A DNA stretch of 64,000 nucleotides from assembly GCF_017220215.1 (NCBI RefSeq), contig NZ_CP071129.1, positions 124,001-188,000 of the forward strand. Reading direction: 5' to 3'. The DNA comes from Caballeronia sp. M1242 (lineage in GTDB: Bacteria; Pseudomonadota; Gammaproteobacteria; Burkholderiales; Burkholderiaceae). The translations under genes and the position numbers were made by a program. The notes under the pieces were generated by a model that saw only the letters and a program-made list of their open reading frames with translations, was not told where the DNA came from and made no database searches. This document shows, one piece after another, positions 55,978 through 64,000 of this stretch; within the stretch, counting starts at the first letter, position 1, and every line of letters begins with the position of its first letter.

Positions 55978-57267
55978 ATGGTCCCGCACTTAGTTACGGC
56001 GTTGAGTGGCCCTCTGCTCGATCTCGAGCGGAAAATCCTCGAGGCCACGCCAGCCATCGAGCGGTGGTTCCGTCTCGAATGGCAAGAGCACACGCCGCCG
56101 TTTTACTGTTCCGTCGATCTGCGTAACGCAGGGTTCAAGCTCGCGCCCGTCGACACCAACCTCTTTCCCGGCGGATTCAACAATCTGCCGCAGGAAGTGC
56201 TGCCGCTCGCCGTGCAAGCGGCCATGGCGTCGATCGAGAAGATCTGTCCCGACGCGAAGAATCTGCTCGTGATTCCGGAACGCCACACGCGCAACGCGTT
56301 CTATCTGGAAAACGTCGCGCGGCTCGCCACGATCATGCGGCAGGCGGGACTGAACGTCCGCTTCGGCACGCTCGATGAAAACATCCACGGCCCGGTGACG
56401 ATTCCGCTCGCCGACGGCCAGAAGATCGTGCTGGAACCGCTCGAACGCACGCCGCGCAGGCTCGGGCTGAAGAACTTCGATCCCTGCTCGATTCTGCTCA
56501 ACAACGACTTGTCGGCGGGCATTCCACCTGTCCTCGAGAATCTGCACGAGCAGTATCTGCTGCCGCCGCTGCATGCGGGCTGGGCCGTGCGCCGTAAATC
56601 GACGCACTTCTCCTGCTATGACGACGTGGCGAAGAAGTTCGCGAAGATGGTCGAGATCGATCCGTGGATGGTGAACCCGTATTTCGCGCATGTGGAAGGC
56701 GTGGATTACGAGGCGCGCACGGGCGAAGAGGCGCTCGCCGACGCCATCGACGGCGTCATCAAGAAGATTGCGAAGAAGTATCGCGAATACGGCATCAGCG
56801 AAAAGCCGTACGTGGTGATCAAGGCGGACGCCGGCACGTACGGCAAGGGCGTGATGACCGTGCACGACGCAAGCGAAGTGGCCGCGCTCACGAAGCGCGA
56901 GCGCGCGAAGATGAACGACGCGAAAGACGGCCTGCAAGTGCATGACGTGATCGTGCAGGAAGGCGTGCATACGTTCGAGCGCGTGGAGAACGCGGTGGCG
57001 GAGCCGGTCGTGTATATGATCGACCGGTATGTCGTGGGCGGCTTTTATCGCGTGCACGATTCTCGCGGGCGCGATCAAAACCTGAACGCGCCGGGCATGC
57101 ACTTCGTGCCGCTCGGCTTCGAGCACACGGCGCTGCCGGACGCGCACGCGAAGCCGGGCGCCGCGCCGCCGAACCGCTTCTACATGTACGGCGTGGTGGC
57201 GCGACTCGGGCTGCTGGCGGCGTCGGTGGAACTCGAAAAGACGGATCCGGAAGCCATTCAGGTGTAA
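55978..57267 (+). CDS. gshA: Glutamate--cysteine ligase (proteobacterial GshA type)
   Basis: 429-residue enzyme for the first step of glutathione synthesis, of the ATP-grasp-like type found in beta-proteobacteria, distinct from E. coli GshA. Features: PHLVTALSGPLLDLERKILE, FPGGFNNLPQEVLPLA, VIPERHTRNAFYLENVARLA, PYVVIKADAGTYGKGVM and DRYVVGGFYRVHD. ATG 55978 begins the family N-terminus. gshB follows 50 nt later. Confidence 0.95.
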   Translation: MVPHLVTALSGPLLDLERKILEATPAIERWFRLEWQEHTPPFYCSVDLRNAGFKLAPVDTNLFPGGFNNLPQEVLPLAVQAAMASIEKICPDAKNLLVIPERHTRNAFYLENVARLATIMRQAGLNVRFGTLDENIHGPVTIPLADGQKIVLEPLERTPRRLGLKNFDPCSILLNNDLSAGIPPVLENLHEQYLLPPLHAGWAVRRKSTHFSCYDDVAKKFAKMVEIDPWMVNPYFAHVEGVDYEARTGEEALADAIDGVIKKIAKKYREYGISEKPYVVIKADAGTYGKGVMTVHDASEVAALTKRERAKMNDAKDGLQVHDVIVQEGVHTFERVENAVAEPVVYMIDRYVVGGFYRVHDSRGRDQNLNAPGMHFVPLGFEHTALPDAHAKPGAAPPNRFYMYGVVARLGLLAASVELEKTDPEAIQV

Positions 57268-57317
57268 GCGCGCGGCTTGCGGTAAGCTCGCAGGCCGCGT
57301 GAACCCAAGCGAAGACT

Positions 57318-58274
57318 ATGGACATTCTTTTTATCGCCGACCCGCTCGATCACTTCAAGATCTACAAGGACACGACCTACGCGATGATGGCCGAAGCCGC
57401 GCGCCGCGGCCACGTGCTCTACGCGTGCGAGCCGCAGCATCTCGCATGGACGGGCAGCGCGGTCGAGGCGAACGTGCGCCGCATCGAGATTGTCGGCGAC
57501 GAAGCGGACAGCGGCCGCTCGCCGTGGTTTTCGGCGGCGGAGGCGGAGAACCTGCCGCTCGCGAAGTTCGGCGCGGTGCTCATGCGCAAGGACCCGCCGT
57601 TCGACCTCGAATACGTGAACGCGACGTGGCTCCTCGAAATCGCCGAGCGCTCGGGCGCGCGCGTGTTCAACAAGCCGCAGGCCATCCGCGATCACTCGGA
57701 GAAGCTCGCCATCGCCGAATGGCCGCAGTTCGTCGCGCCGACGCTCGTCACGCGCGACCCGGCGCGTTTGCGCGCATTCCACGCCGAGCACGGCGATGTC
57801 ATTCTCAAGCCGCTCGACGGCATGGGCGGCATGGGCGTGTTTCGCGTGAAGGCGGACGGGATGAATCTCGGTTCGATCATTGAGATGCTGAGCGAGAACG
57901 GCGCGCGCATGGTGATGGCGCAGAAGTTCATCCCCGAAATTTCGGCGGGCGACAAGCGCATTCTGGTGATCGGCGGCGAGCCCGTGCCGTATTCGCTCGC
58001 ACGCATTCCTCAAGGCAGCGAAGTGCGCGGCAATCTCGCGGCGGGCGGGCTCGGCCGCGCGCAGCCGTTGACGGCGCGCGACCGCGAGATCGCTGAAACG
58101 CTCGGTCCGGTGCTGAAGGCGCGCGGACTGCTGCTCGCCGGGCTGGACGCCATCGGCGACTATCTCACGGAAGTCAACGTGACGAGCCCCACGTGCTTCC
58201 GCGAGATCATGGATCAGACGGGCTTCGACGTGGCGGGCATGTTCATCGACGCGCTGGAGCGCGCAGTCGGCTGA
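57318..58274 (+). CDS. gshB: Glutathione synthetase
   Basis: 318-residue ATP-grasp enzyme joining glycine to gamma-glutamylcysteine. Motifs: [34 protein letters not shown], the Gly-rich [15 protein letters not shown], and [19 protein letters not shown]. Length is normal. It follows gshA and completes the glutathione pathway. Confidence 0.97.
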   Translation: MDILFIADPLDHFKIYKDTTYAMMAEAARRGHVLYACEPQHLAWTGSAVEANVRRIEIVGDEADSGRSPWFSAAEAENLPLAKFGAVLMRKDPPFDLEYVNATWLLEIAERSGARVFNKPQAIRDHSEKLAIAEWPQFVAPTLVTRDPARLRAFHAEHGDVILKPLDGMGGMGVFRVKADGMNLGSIIEMLSENGARMVMAQKFIPEISAGDKRILVIGGEPVPYSLARIPQGSEVRGNLAAGGLGRAQPLTARDREIAETLGPVLKARGLLLAGLDAIGDYLTEVNVTSPTCFREIMDQTGFDVAGMFIDALERAVG

Positions 58275-58510
58275 CCGTGCATTTGGCGCACTGCAAAACG
58301 CGCGCTGCCAGCACTGTTACAATTGACTTCCCGTCGGCTTGCGAACTGGGGCTGGAACAGCTTCTGCGAGCCTGCATGACGGGAAGGCCGCCCGCGCCGC
58401 CGGTTGATTTCCCGACCGGCCGGATGCATATATGGCCTGTGACACGCGACGCTCGCGCGTTTTCGAGCGATGTCTGACGTTTTTGTCGCTACAGAGGTAG
58501 CAATCCCGAC

Positions 58511-58999
58511 ATGGCTGGCATTCTGATCATCGCGCACGCACCATTCGCCACCGCGCTTCGTGAGTGCGTCGCTCATATCTACGGCGGCTTGCCCGCGCGC
58601 ATCGGCGTCATCGACGTGACCGCCGACTGCGATCCCGTCGAGGTCCGCGCATTCGCCCGCTCGGAAATCGACCGCCTGAAGGAAGACAACGGCGCGATCG
58701 TGCTTACCGACGTCTTCGGCGCGACGCCCGCCAACATCGCGGCGAGCCTCGCGGAAGCCGACGTGCGCGTGCTCGCGGGCGTCAATCTGCCGATGCTCGT
58801 GCGCGCCGTCTGCTATCGCGCCACGCCGCTCGATACGCTCACGGAAAAGATTCTGCAAGGCGGGTCGAAGGGCATTCAGGAACTCGATTCGTCCACGCCG
58901 CTCAATCCCTGCGCGCTCGCAACGACAGTGGCCGGCTCGCCGGATCCCGCCTGTTCCGCGAGCGCCGATCTCGCTGCCGCTAAAGCCGCGAGCCACTGA
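58511..58999 (+). CDS. PTS mannose/fructose-type EIIA domain protein
   Basis: 162-residue EIIA of the mannose superfamily. The phosphorylated His9 is in MAGILIIAHAPFATAL, followed by GAIVLTDVFGATPANIAASL and a variable Ser/Ala tail. It takes phosphate from HPr, encoded next. No EIIB or EIIC is nearby, so the protein more likely regulates than transports. Confidence 0.93.
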   Translation: MAGILIIAHAPFATALRECVAHIYGGLPARIGVIDVTADCDPVEVRAFARSEIDRLKEDNGAIVLTDVFGATPANIAASLAEADVRVLAGVNLPMLVRAVCYRATPLDTLTEKILQGGSKGIQELDSSTPLNPCALATTVAGSPDPACSASADLAAAKAASH

Positions 59000-59035
59000 C
59001 GCCGCTTCCCTCATCCACTCGCGTTTCGGAGCATC

Positions 59036-59305
59036 ATGCAGCAACAAGAAACAACCATCGTGAACAAGCTCGGGCTGCATGCGCGGGCATCCGCGAAGCT
59101 CACGCAACTCGCCGGCAACTATCAGTCCGAGATCTGGATGAGTCGCAACGGCCGCCGCATCAACGCGAAGAGCATCATGGGCGTGATGATGCTGGCAGCG
59201 GGCATTGGCAGCACGGTGACGATCGAAACCGAAGGTCCAGACGAAGCAGAAGCCATGCAGGCGATACTCGGCCTGATCGCAGACAAGTTCGGAGAAGGGC
59301 AGTAA
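59036..59305 (+). CDS. ptsH: Phosphocarrier protein HPr
   Basis: 89-residue HPr. The phosphorylated His15 is in NKLGLHARASAKL, and the HPr-kinase-type Ser46 in INAKSIMGVMML is present. It passes phosphate from EI to EIIA. It starts 36 nt after the EIIA gene and is followed by a terminator. Confidence 0.96.
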   Translation: MQQQETTIVNKLGLHARASAKLTQLAGNYQSEIWMSRNGRRINAKSIMGVMMLAAGIGSTVTIETEGPDEAEAMQAILGLIADKFGEGQ

Positions 59306-59336
59306 GCGCCTCATCGGAAACTGCATGCACGCAACG

Positions 59337-59364
59337 AAAAGCCGCGCATCGACGCGGCTTTTTT
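59337..59364 (+). terminator. Rho-independent terminator after ptsH
   Basis: AAAAGCCGCG (59337-59346), loop CATCGA, CGCGGCTTTT (59353-59362), ending TT. It separates the EIIA-HPr transcript from the ptsI promoter. Confidence 0.9.
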
Positions 59365-59433
59365 GCGTCTGCTCCATTCAGTGGCGCGGTAACGCGGCGC
59401 AATCGGCTCGCTGCCGCCGCGACAGGCCGTGCA

Positions 59434-59462
59434 GGGACTTTCGAATAGTTCGAACTTATAAT
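59434..59462 (+). promoter_or_regulatory. ptsI promoter with a palindromic spacer
   Basis: Exact -10 TATAAT (59457-59462) and GGGACT at 59434-59439 as a weak -35, spacer 17 nt. The spacer is largely filled by TTCGAA-tag-TTCGAA (59440-59454), a 15-bp palindrome placed where a repressor would block the polymerase. Confidence 0.55.
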
Positions 59463-59533
59463 TGCCTGTGCGGCCAAGCGCCCGCCGCGGGTCTGGGAGA
59501 AACGCGGATACATCACAACTAGAGGAGGTGCGC

Positions 59534-61294
59534 GTGTCCTTCACGCTGCATGGAATTCCCGTATCACGAGGCATCGCCATCGGGCGAGCGTATCTCATTG
59601 CGCCGGCCGCGCTCGACGTCGCTCATTATCTGATCGAGCCGGATCAGATCGACGCGGAGATCGCGCGTTTTCATGCGGCGCAGGCCGCCGTAGCCCAGGA
59701 ACTCGAAGCACTGCGGGAAGACCTCGCCGCCGACGCGCCCACCGAAATGGGCGCGTTCATCGACGTCCACATGATGATCCTGAACGACGCCATGCTCGTG
59801 CAGGAAACCATCGACCTCATTCGCGCGCGCCGCTACAACGTCGAGTGGGCGCTCACCGAGCAACTCGAAATTCTGGGCAGCTTCTTCGACGACATCGAAG
59901 ACGAATACCTGCGCGAGCGCAAGGCGGACATTCAGCAAGTCGTCGAGCGCTTGCTGAAGGCGCTCGCGGGCGCGCCGACGGCGGCGTCGCTCGTCGTGCA
60001 CACGGCCGCGAGCAACGGACACAACGAGATGATCGTGGTCGCGCACGATATCGCGCCGGCCGACATGCTCCAGTTCAAGACGCAGGCGTTCAAAGGCTTC
60101 GTGACCGATCTCGGCGGGCGCACGTCGCATACGGCGATCGTCGCGCGCAGCCTCGGCATTCCGGCGTCGGTCGGCGTGCAGCAGGCGAGCGTGCTGATTC
60201 GCCAGAACGATCTGATCATCGTGGATGGCGATCATGGCATCGTGATCGTCGATCCGGCGCCCATCGTTCTCGAAGAGTATTCGTATCGGCAAAGCGAAAA
60301 GCTGCTGGAGCAGCGCAAGCTCCAGCGCCTCAAGTTCTCGCCGACGCAGACGCTTTGCGGGACGAAGATCGAGCTATGCGCGAACATCGAGTTGCCGGAC
60401 GACGCGCAAGTGGCCGTCGACGCCGGCGCGATGGGCGTCGGCCTCTTTCGCACCGAGTTCCTGTTCATGAATCACAAGGACCGGCTGCCGGAAGAGGAAG
60501 AGCAGTTCGAGGCGTACAAGCGCGCGATCGAGCTGATGAACGGCAAGCCGGTGACGATCCGCACGATCGACGTGGGCGCGGACAAGCCGCTCGATTCGAT
60601 GACCGGCGGCGATGGCTACGAAACCGCGCCGAACCCGGCGCTCGGCTTGCGCGCGATTCGCTGGAGCCTGTCCGAGCCGCAAATGTTCGTGACGCAACTG
60701 CGCGCGATTCTGCGCGCGTCGGCGTTCGGCCCGACTAAGATTCTGATTCCGATGCTGGCGCACGCACAGGAGATCGACCAGACGCTCGATCTGATTCGCG
60801 AAGCGAAGCGCCAGCTCGACGACGCGGGCATCGCCTACGACCGCAAGGTGCAGATCGGCGCGATGATCGAGATTCCGGCGGCGGCTATCGCGGTGCGGCT
60901 GTTCCTGAGCCGGCTCGACTTCCTGTCGATCGGCACGAACGATTTGATCCAGTACACGCTCGCCATCGACCGCGCGGACAACTCCGTCGCGCATCTTTAC
61001 GATCCGCTGCATCCGGCGGTGCTGCATCTCATCGCGCTGACCTTGCGCGAGGCGAAGCGCGCGGGCGTGCCGGTCTCGGTGTGCGGCGAAATGGCGGGCG
61101 ATCCGGCCGTCACGCGCCTCTTGCTCGGACTGGGCCTGACCGAATTCTCGATGCATCCGAGCCAATTGCTCGTCGTGAAGCAGGAGATTTTGCGCTCGAA
61201 TCTGAAGGCGCTGGAAAAGCCGGTCGCGGATGTGCTCGCGGCTTACGAGCCGGCCGAGCTTCAGGCTGCGCTCGCGCGTTTGCAGAAAGCCTGA
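59534..61294 (+). CDS. ptsI: Phosphoenolpyruvate-protein phosphotransferase (PTS EI)
   Basis: 586-residue EI that takes phosphate from PEP. The phospho-His199 is in DLGGRTSHTAIVARSLG; the PEP-binding barrel has GVGLFRTEFLFM, GLRAIRWSLSEPQ and the C-terminal VSVCGEMAGDP. It starts at GTG 59534 after a strong AGGAGGT. The stop is only 3 nt from the convergent moeB-like stop, with no terminator between them. Confidence 0.96.
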   Translation: MSFTLHGIPVSRGIAIGRAYLIAPAALDVAHYLIEPDQIDAEIARFHAAQAAVAQELEALREDLAADAPTEMGAFIDVHMMILNDAMLVQETIDLIRARRYNVEWALTEQLEILGSFFDDIEDEYLRERKADIQQVVERLLKALAGAPTAASLVVHTAASNGHNEMIVVAHDIAPADMLQFKTQAFKGFVTDLGGRTSHTAIVARSLGIPASVGVQQASVLIRQNDLIIVDGDHGIVIVDPAPIVLEEYSYRQSEKLLEQRKLQRLKFSPTQTLCGTKIELCANIELPDDAQVAVDAGAMGVGLFRTEFLFMNHKDRLPEEEEQFEAYKRAIELMNGKPVTIRTIDVGADKPLDSMTGGDGYETAPNPALGLRAIRWSLSEPQMFVTQLRAILRASAFGPTKILIPMLAHAQEIDQTLDLIREAKRQLDDAGIAYDRKVQIGAMIEIPAAAIAVRLFLSRLDFLSIGTNDLIQYTLAIDRADNSVAHLYDPLHPAVLHLIALTLREAKRAGVPVSVCGEMAGDPAVTRLLLGLGLTEFSMHPSQLLVVKQEILRSNLKALEKPVADVLAAYEPAELQAALARLQKA

Positions 61295-61297
61295 GCT

Positions 61298-62053
61298 TCA
61301 TAGATGACGCGCGCCGCAGACCGGGCAATCCGGCTGCCGCGCGATCTTCATCGTGTTCCATTCCATGCGCAGCGAGTCGAGCATCATCAGCCGGCCCGCG
61401 AGCGTTTCCCCGAAGCCGCCGATCACGCGCAGCGCTTCGGCCGCCTGCATCGCGCCGATGATGCCGACTGTCGGCGCGAACACGCCCATCGTCGAGCACG
61501 CGACTTCCTCGAACGCCTGATCCGGCGGAAACACGCATGCATAGCAGGGCGACGCGGGCGAGCGAAAGTCGAACGTGCTGATTTGTCCGTCGAAGCGCAA
61601 TGCCGCGCCGGACACCAGCGGCACGCCGTGCGCGACGCACGCTGCGTTGATCGCGTGGCGCGTCGCGAAGTTGTCGCTGCAATCGAGCACGACGCTCGCG
61701 TGCGGCACGTTCGCATTCAGCCACGCCGCGTCGGCGCGGGCGTTGATCGCCTGGATTTCGATGTCCGGGTTCAGCGCGTGCAGCGTCTGCCGCGCGGATT
61801 CCACTTTCGGTTGACCGACCGATTGCGTCGCATGGACGATCTGCCGCTGGAGGTTGGTGAGGTCGACGGTATCGGCATCGACGAGCGTCAGCTCGCCGAC
61901 ACCCGCCGCGGCCAGATACATCGCCGCCGGCGCGCCCAGTCCGCCCGCGCCGACGATGATCGCGTGCGCATCGAGAAAACGCTGCTGCGCTTCGATGCCG
62001 ATTTCATCGACGAGGATATGGCGGGAATAACGGAGGAGTTGGTCGTCGTTCAT
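61298..62053 (-). CDS. moeB: Molybdopterin-synthase adenylyltransferase (MoeB/ThiF family)
   Basis: 251-residue E1-like adenylyltransferase that activates the C-terminus of MoaD or ThiS. The ATP-binding site is VGAGGLGAPAAMYLAAAGVG, the zinc is held by CYAC and CPVC, and DCSDNFATRHAIN is conserved; the catalytic Cys is probably in EVACSTMGVF. ATG 62053 gives MNDDQLLRYSRHI, the usual start. MoeB or ThiF function cannot be separated by sequence. Confidence 0.93.
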   Translation of the reverse strand: MNDDQLLRYSRHILVDEIGIEAQQRFLDAHAIIVGAGGLGAPAAMYLAAAGVGELTLVDADTVDLTNLQRQIVHATQSVGQPKVESARQTLHALNPDIEIQAINARADAAWLNANVPHASVVLDCSDNFATRHAINAACVAHGVPLVSGAALRFDGQISTFDFRSPASPCYACVFPPDQAFEEVACSTMGVFAPTVGIIGAMQAAEALRVIGGFGETLAGRLMMLDSLRMEWNTMKIARQPDCPVCGARHL

Positions 62054-62111
62054 CGGCTTGGGGTGCTGCGCGAGCTTCGCGGCACTCACGCCGCGAAGCC
62101 CCAGACCAAGA

Positions 62112-63695
62112 TTACTTCGACTGCTGGGCCGTAGGCGACGAAGCCGGCGCCGCGCCCGATGCCGGCGACGAACCCGGCGTCGCGGGCAATGCCGGCTGAG
62201 CCACCACCGGCGCCGATGCCGAACGCGCCGGCTTGTTCTGCGCGAGCTTGCGTTCGCTGAACGACTTCGACTCGACGACCGGCTTGCCTTCCAGCTTGTT
62301 CAGCGCTTGCTGGAGCATGAAGTCGTCGTTGCTGCCGAACTCCACCGGCTTGCGGTCGCGGTCCTTGCGGCGCTGCTCGGGCGTCTTCTTGTCGTTCTGC
62401 TCTTCCAGCAGACGCAGTTGATCCAGACGATCCTGCTCGCGCTGCTCCTGTTCCTTCTTCTCGTTCGGATCCTGAGTGTTCGCGAGGTGATTCGAATAAT
62501 CCACTTCGCGGGTCACGAGCGCGTCGTCCGGATCGCCGTCCGCGTATTGATCGACCGGCACGTCCGGGCGCACGCCCTGATTCTGGATCGACTTGCCGCT
62601 CGGCGTGTAGTAGTACGCCGTCGTCAGACGCAGCGCGGTGTCGGCGGTCATCGGACGAACCGTCTGCACCGAGCCCTTGCCGAACGTCGTCTTGCCGACG
62701 ATCAGCGCGCGATGATGATCCTGCAGCGCGCCCGCGACGATCTCCGAAGCGGAAGCCGAATACGCGTTGGTCAGCACGACCATCGGCACCTTCTTGAAGA
62801 CGTCCGGCACGTTCTTCAGCGGATCGGAATCGAAGGACGGCAGACGATAGTTGTCGTAGGTATCGCGGAACGTCTGCTTGGCGTCCGCGATTTGTCCATT
62901 CGTCGACACGACGACCGCGTTATCCGGCAGGAACGCGCCCGCCACGCCGACCGCGCTCTGCAACAGGCCGCCGCCGTTATTGCGCAGGTCGAGCACGAGA
63001 CCCTTCAGGTTCGGCTGCTGGCGCGCGAGGTCTTGCAGCTTCGCCGCGAGATCCGGCACGGTGCGTTCCTGGAAGCTCGTGATGCGGATATAGCCATAAC
63101 CCGGCTCCGGCACCTTCATCTTGACCGACTGCACGCGGATCAACGCGCGCGTGACGGTGAGCGGGAACGTGCGGTCGTCGCTCTTGCGGAAGATGGTAAG
63201 CGTGACCTTCGTGCCCGGTTCGCCGCGCATCTGCTTCACGGCTTTGTCGAGCGTCATGCCGCGCACCGGCTTGTCGTTGATGCGCGTGATGAGGTCGCCC
63301 GGACGAATGCCGGCGCGGAACGCGGGCGTATCTTCGATCGGCGAGATCACCTTGATAAGCCCGTCTTCCGACGAAATCTCGATGCCCAGGCCCGCGAAGC
63401 GGCCCTTGGTCTGTTCCTGAAGCTCTTCGTAGTCCGTCTTGTCGAGATACGACGAGTGCGGATCGAGGCTCGACACCATGCCCTTGATCGCGGCGGTGAG
63501 CAGCTTCTTGTCGTCGACGGGCTCGACGTATTCGTGCTTGATTTGCCCGAACACTTCGGCGAAGAGCCGCAGTTGATCGAGCGGAAGCGGTGACGATGCG
63601 GCTTGCTGCGCGGACGCGGAAATCTGCAGAGTTGCGAGAGCGCCGACGGCAACGCCTGCGGCGATCAGGCTGAAGTTTTTCAGGTTCTTTCGCAT
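62112..63695 (-). CDS. ctpA: S41 family C-terminal processing peptidase (CtpA)
   Basis: 527-residue periplasmic protease. A signal segment (NFSLIAAGVAVGALATLQIS) is followed by a PDZ domain (GIEISSEDGLIKVISPIED, AGIRPGDLITRIND) and the S41 catalytic domain with nucleophile Ser in NAYSASASEIVAGAL and Lys in GKTTFGKGSVQ. The C-terminus is a charged coil followed by a Pro/Ala tail. ATG 63695 starts the signal. It trims envelope proteins; the substrate is unknown. Confidence 0.94.
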   Translation of the reverse strand: MRKNLKNFSLIAAGVAVGALATLQISASAQQAASSPLPLDQLRLFAEVFGQIKHEYVEPVDDKKLLTAAIKGMVSSLDPHSSYLDKTDYEELQEQTKGRFAGLGIEISSEDGLIKVISPIEDTPAFRAGIRPGDLITRINDKPVRGMTLDKAVKQMRGEPGTKVTLTIFRKSDDRTFPLTVTRALIRVQSVKMKVPEPGYGYIRITSFQERTVPDLAAKLQDLARQQPNLKGLVLDLRNNGGGLLQSAVGVAGAFLPDNAVVVSTNGQIADAKQTFRDTYDNYRLPSFDSDPLKNVPDVFKKVPMVVLTNAYSASASEIVAGALQDHHRALIVGKTTFGKGSVQTVRPMTADTALRLTTAYYYTPSGKSIQNQGVRPDVPVDQYADGDPDDALVTREVDYSNHLANTQDPNEKKEQEQREQDRLDQLRLLEEQNDKKTPEQRRKDRDRKPVEFGSNDDFMLQQALNKLEGKPVVESKSFSERKLAQNKPARSASAPVVAQPALPATPGSSPASGAAPASSPTAQQSK

Positions 63696-63953
63696 AGAGG
63701 AGTGCGTGCGGAATCGAATGGGCTGCATCGTGGGTGACGGGCCAGTATACCCGCTCGCTTTCGAAGGCGACTTAAACGCAACTTAAATGCCCGGCGTCGC
63801 GCGCCGCGACAACTATCGCTCGCTGCGGGCGACGCGCGTGCCTGTCGACGGCGACTGCGCGCGGTCAGGCAGGCGCCATCCGAGGCGTTCGGATGCGAAA
63901 CGGGCGCCGCCAGCCGACGCCCGCCCACGCCAACTTGGGCGCTGATGCGCGCT

Positions 63954-64000
63954 TTAGCCCGCCTTGCCCTGCTTCGCGACGGCAGCTTGCGCCGCAGCAA
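63954..64000 (-). CDS. gpmA: Phosphoglycerate mutase GpmA, C-terminal end (partial)
   Basis: Only the last 15 codons lie in the window, reading ...AAAQAAVAKQGKAG before TAA at 63954-63956. This tail closely resembles the end of Burkholderia GpmA (AKAQAAVAQQGK...), and gpmA upstream of ctpA and moeB is the order I expect. A weak GC hairpin (63901-63925) downstream may terminate it. The identity rests on a short segment plus synteny. Confidence 0.75.
   Translation of the reverse strand, partial: AAAQAAVAKQGKAG

Overview
The window looks like chromosomal DNA of a Burkholderia sensu lato bacterium (Burkholderiaceae, most like Caballeronia/Paraburkholderia). The evidence is uniformly high GC, the cheW-tar-cheR-cheD-cheB-cheY-cheZ order, metH split into two ORFs, PhaM, the adjacent DUF2844/DUF3443 genes, and the gshA-gshB-EIIA-HPr-EI-moeB-ctpA-gpmA order. 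This is inference from gene content; no 16S rRNA, tRNA, prophage, IS element or CRISPR was seen. Both edges cut genes: cheA on the left and gpmA on the right.

Layout. 1-8047 (+): chemotaxis operon from the 3' part of cheA to cheZ. 8373-10200 (+): secreted DUF2844 protein and DUF3443 lipoprotein. 10251-14548 (-): SDR, dsbA, SPOR protein, argS. 14794-15120 (+): DUF1840. 15215-23014 (-): small secreted basic protein, split metH, DUF3567, PcaD-like hydrolase, DUF3108 protein, IclR regulator. 23090-30213 (+): FAH-family hydrolase, periplasmic binding protein, enoyl-CoA hydratase, phaM, a CarH-type B12/MerR regulator, a di-iron protein, rfaE2. 30223-32226 (-): small membrane protein, coaX, birA. 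32343-41483 (+): Mla-like lipid transporter, VanZ protein, a tandem hairpin repeat array, ferredoxin, hydrolase, DD-carboxypeptidase, class IV aminotransferase, ybeD. 41467-42426 (-): LysR. 42550-49839 (+): DUF2917, lipB-lipA, dctA-dctB-dctD. 49888-50427 (-): TlpA-like. 50585-51169 (+): lipoprotein. 51533-53426 (-): comM, ubiK. 53824-61294 (+): glnK-amtB, gshA-gshB, EIIA-HPr-EI. 61298-64000 (-): moeB-like, ctpA, end of gpmA.

How genes work together. The che genes form an almost complete signalling and adaptation pathway, and the receptor ends in a CheR/CheB docking pentapeptide. dctA has a sigma-54 promoter sequence and lies beside its likely regulators DctB/DctD. glnK-amtB also has a sigma-54 site, as expected for NtrC control. 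gshA/gshB make glutathione. The soluble PTS proteins occur without a sugar permease and probably serve regulation.

Most of the window is conserved housekeeping DNA. The signals most worth following up are: the five-copy ~49-bp hairpin array after vanZ; two D-T-x-S motifs in the DUF3443 lipoprotein that suggest a pepsin-like two-lobed fold; a probable light-sensing CarH-type regulator with repeated TTTTGTC elements over its promoter and start codon; a nine-codon proline-rich mini-ORF in the dctA leader; and several perfect palindromes in promoter regions, including a pair of DnaA boxes.
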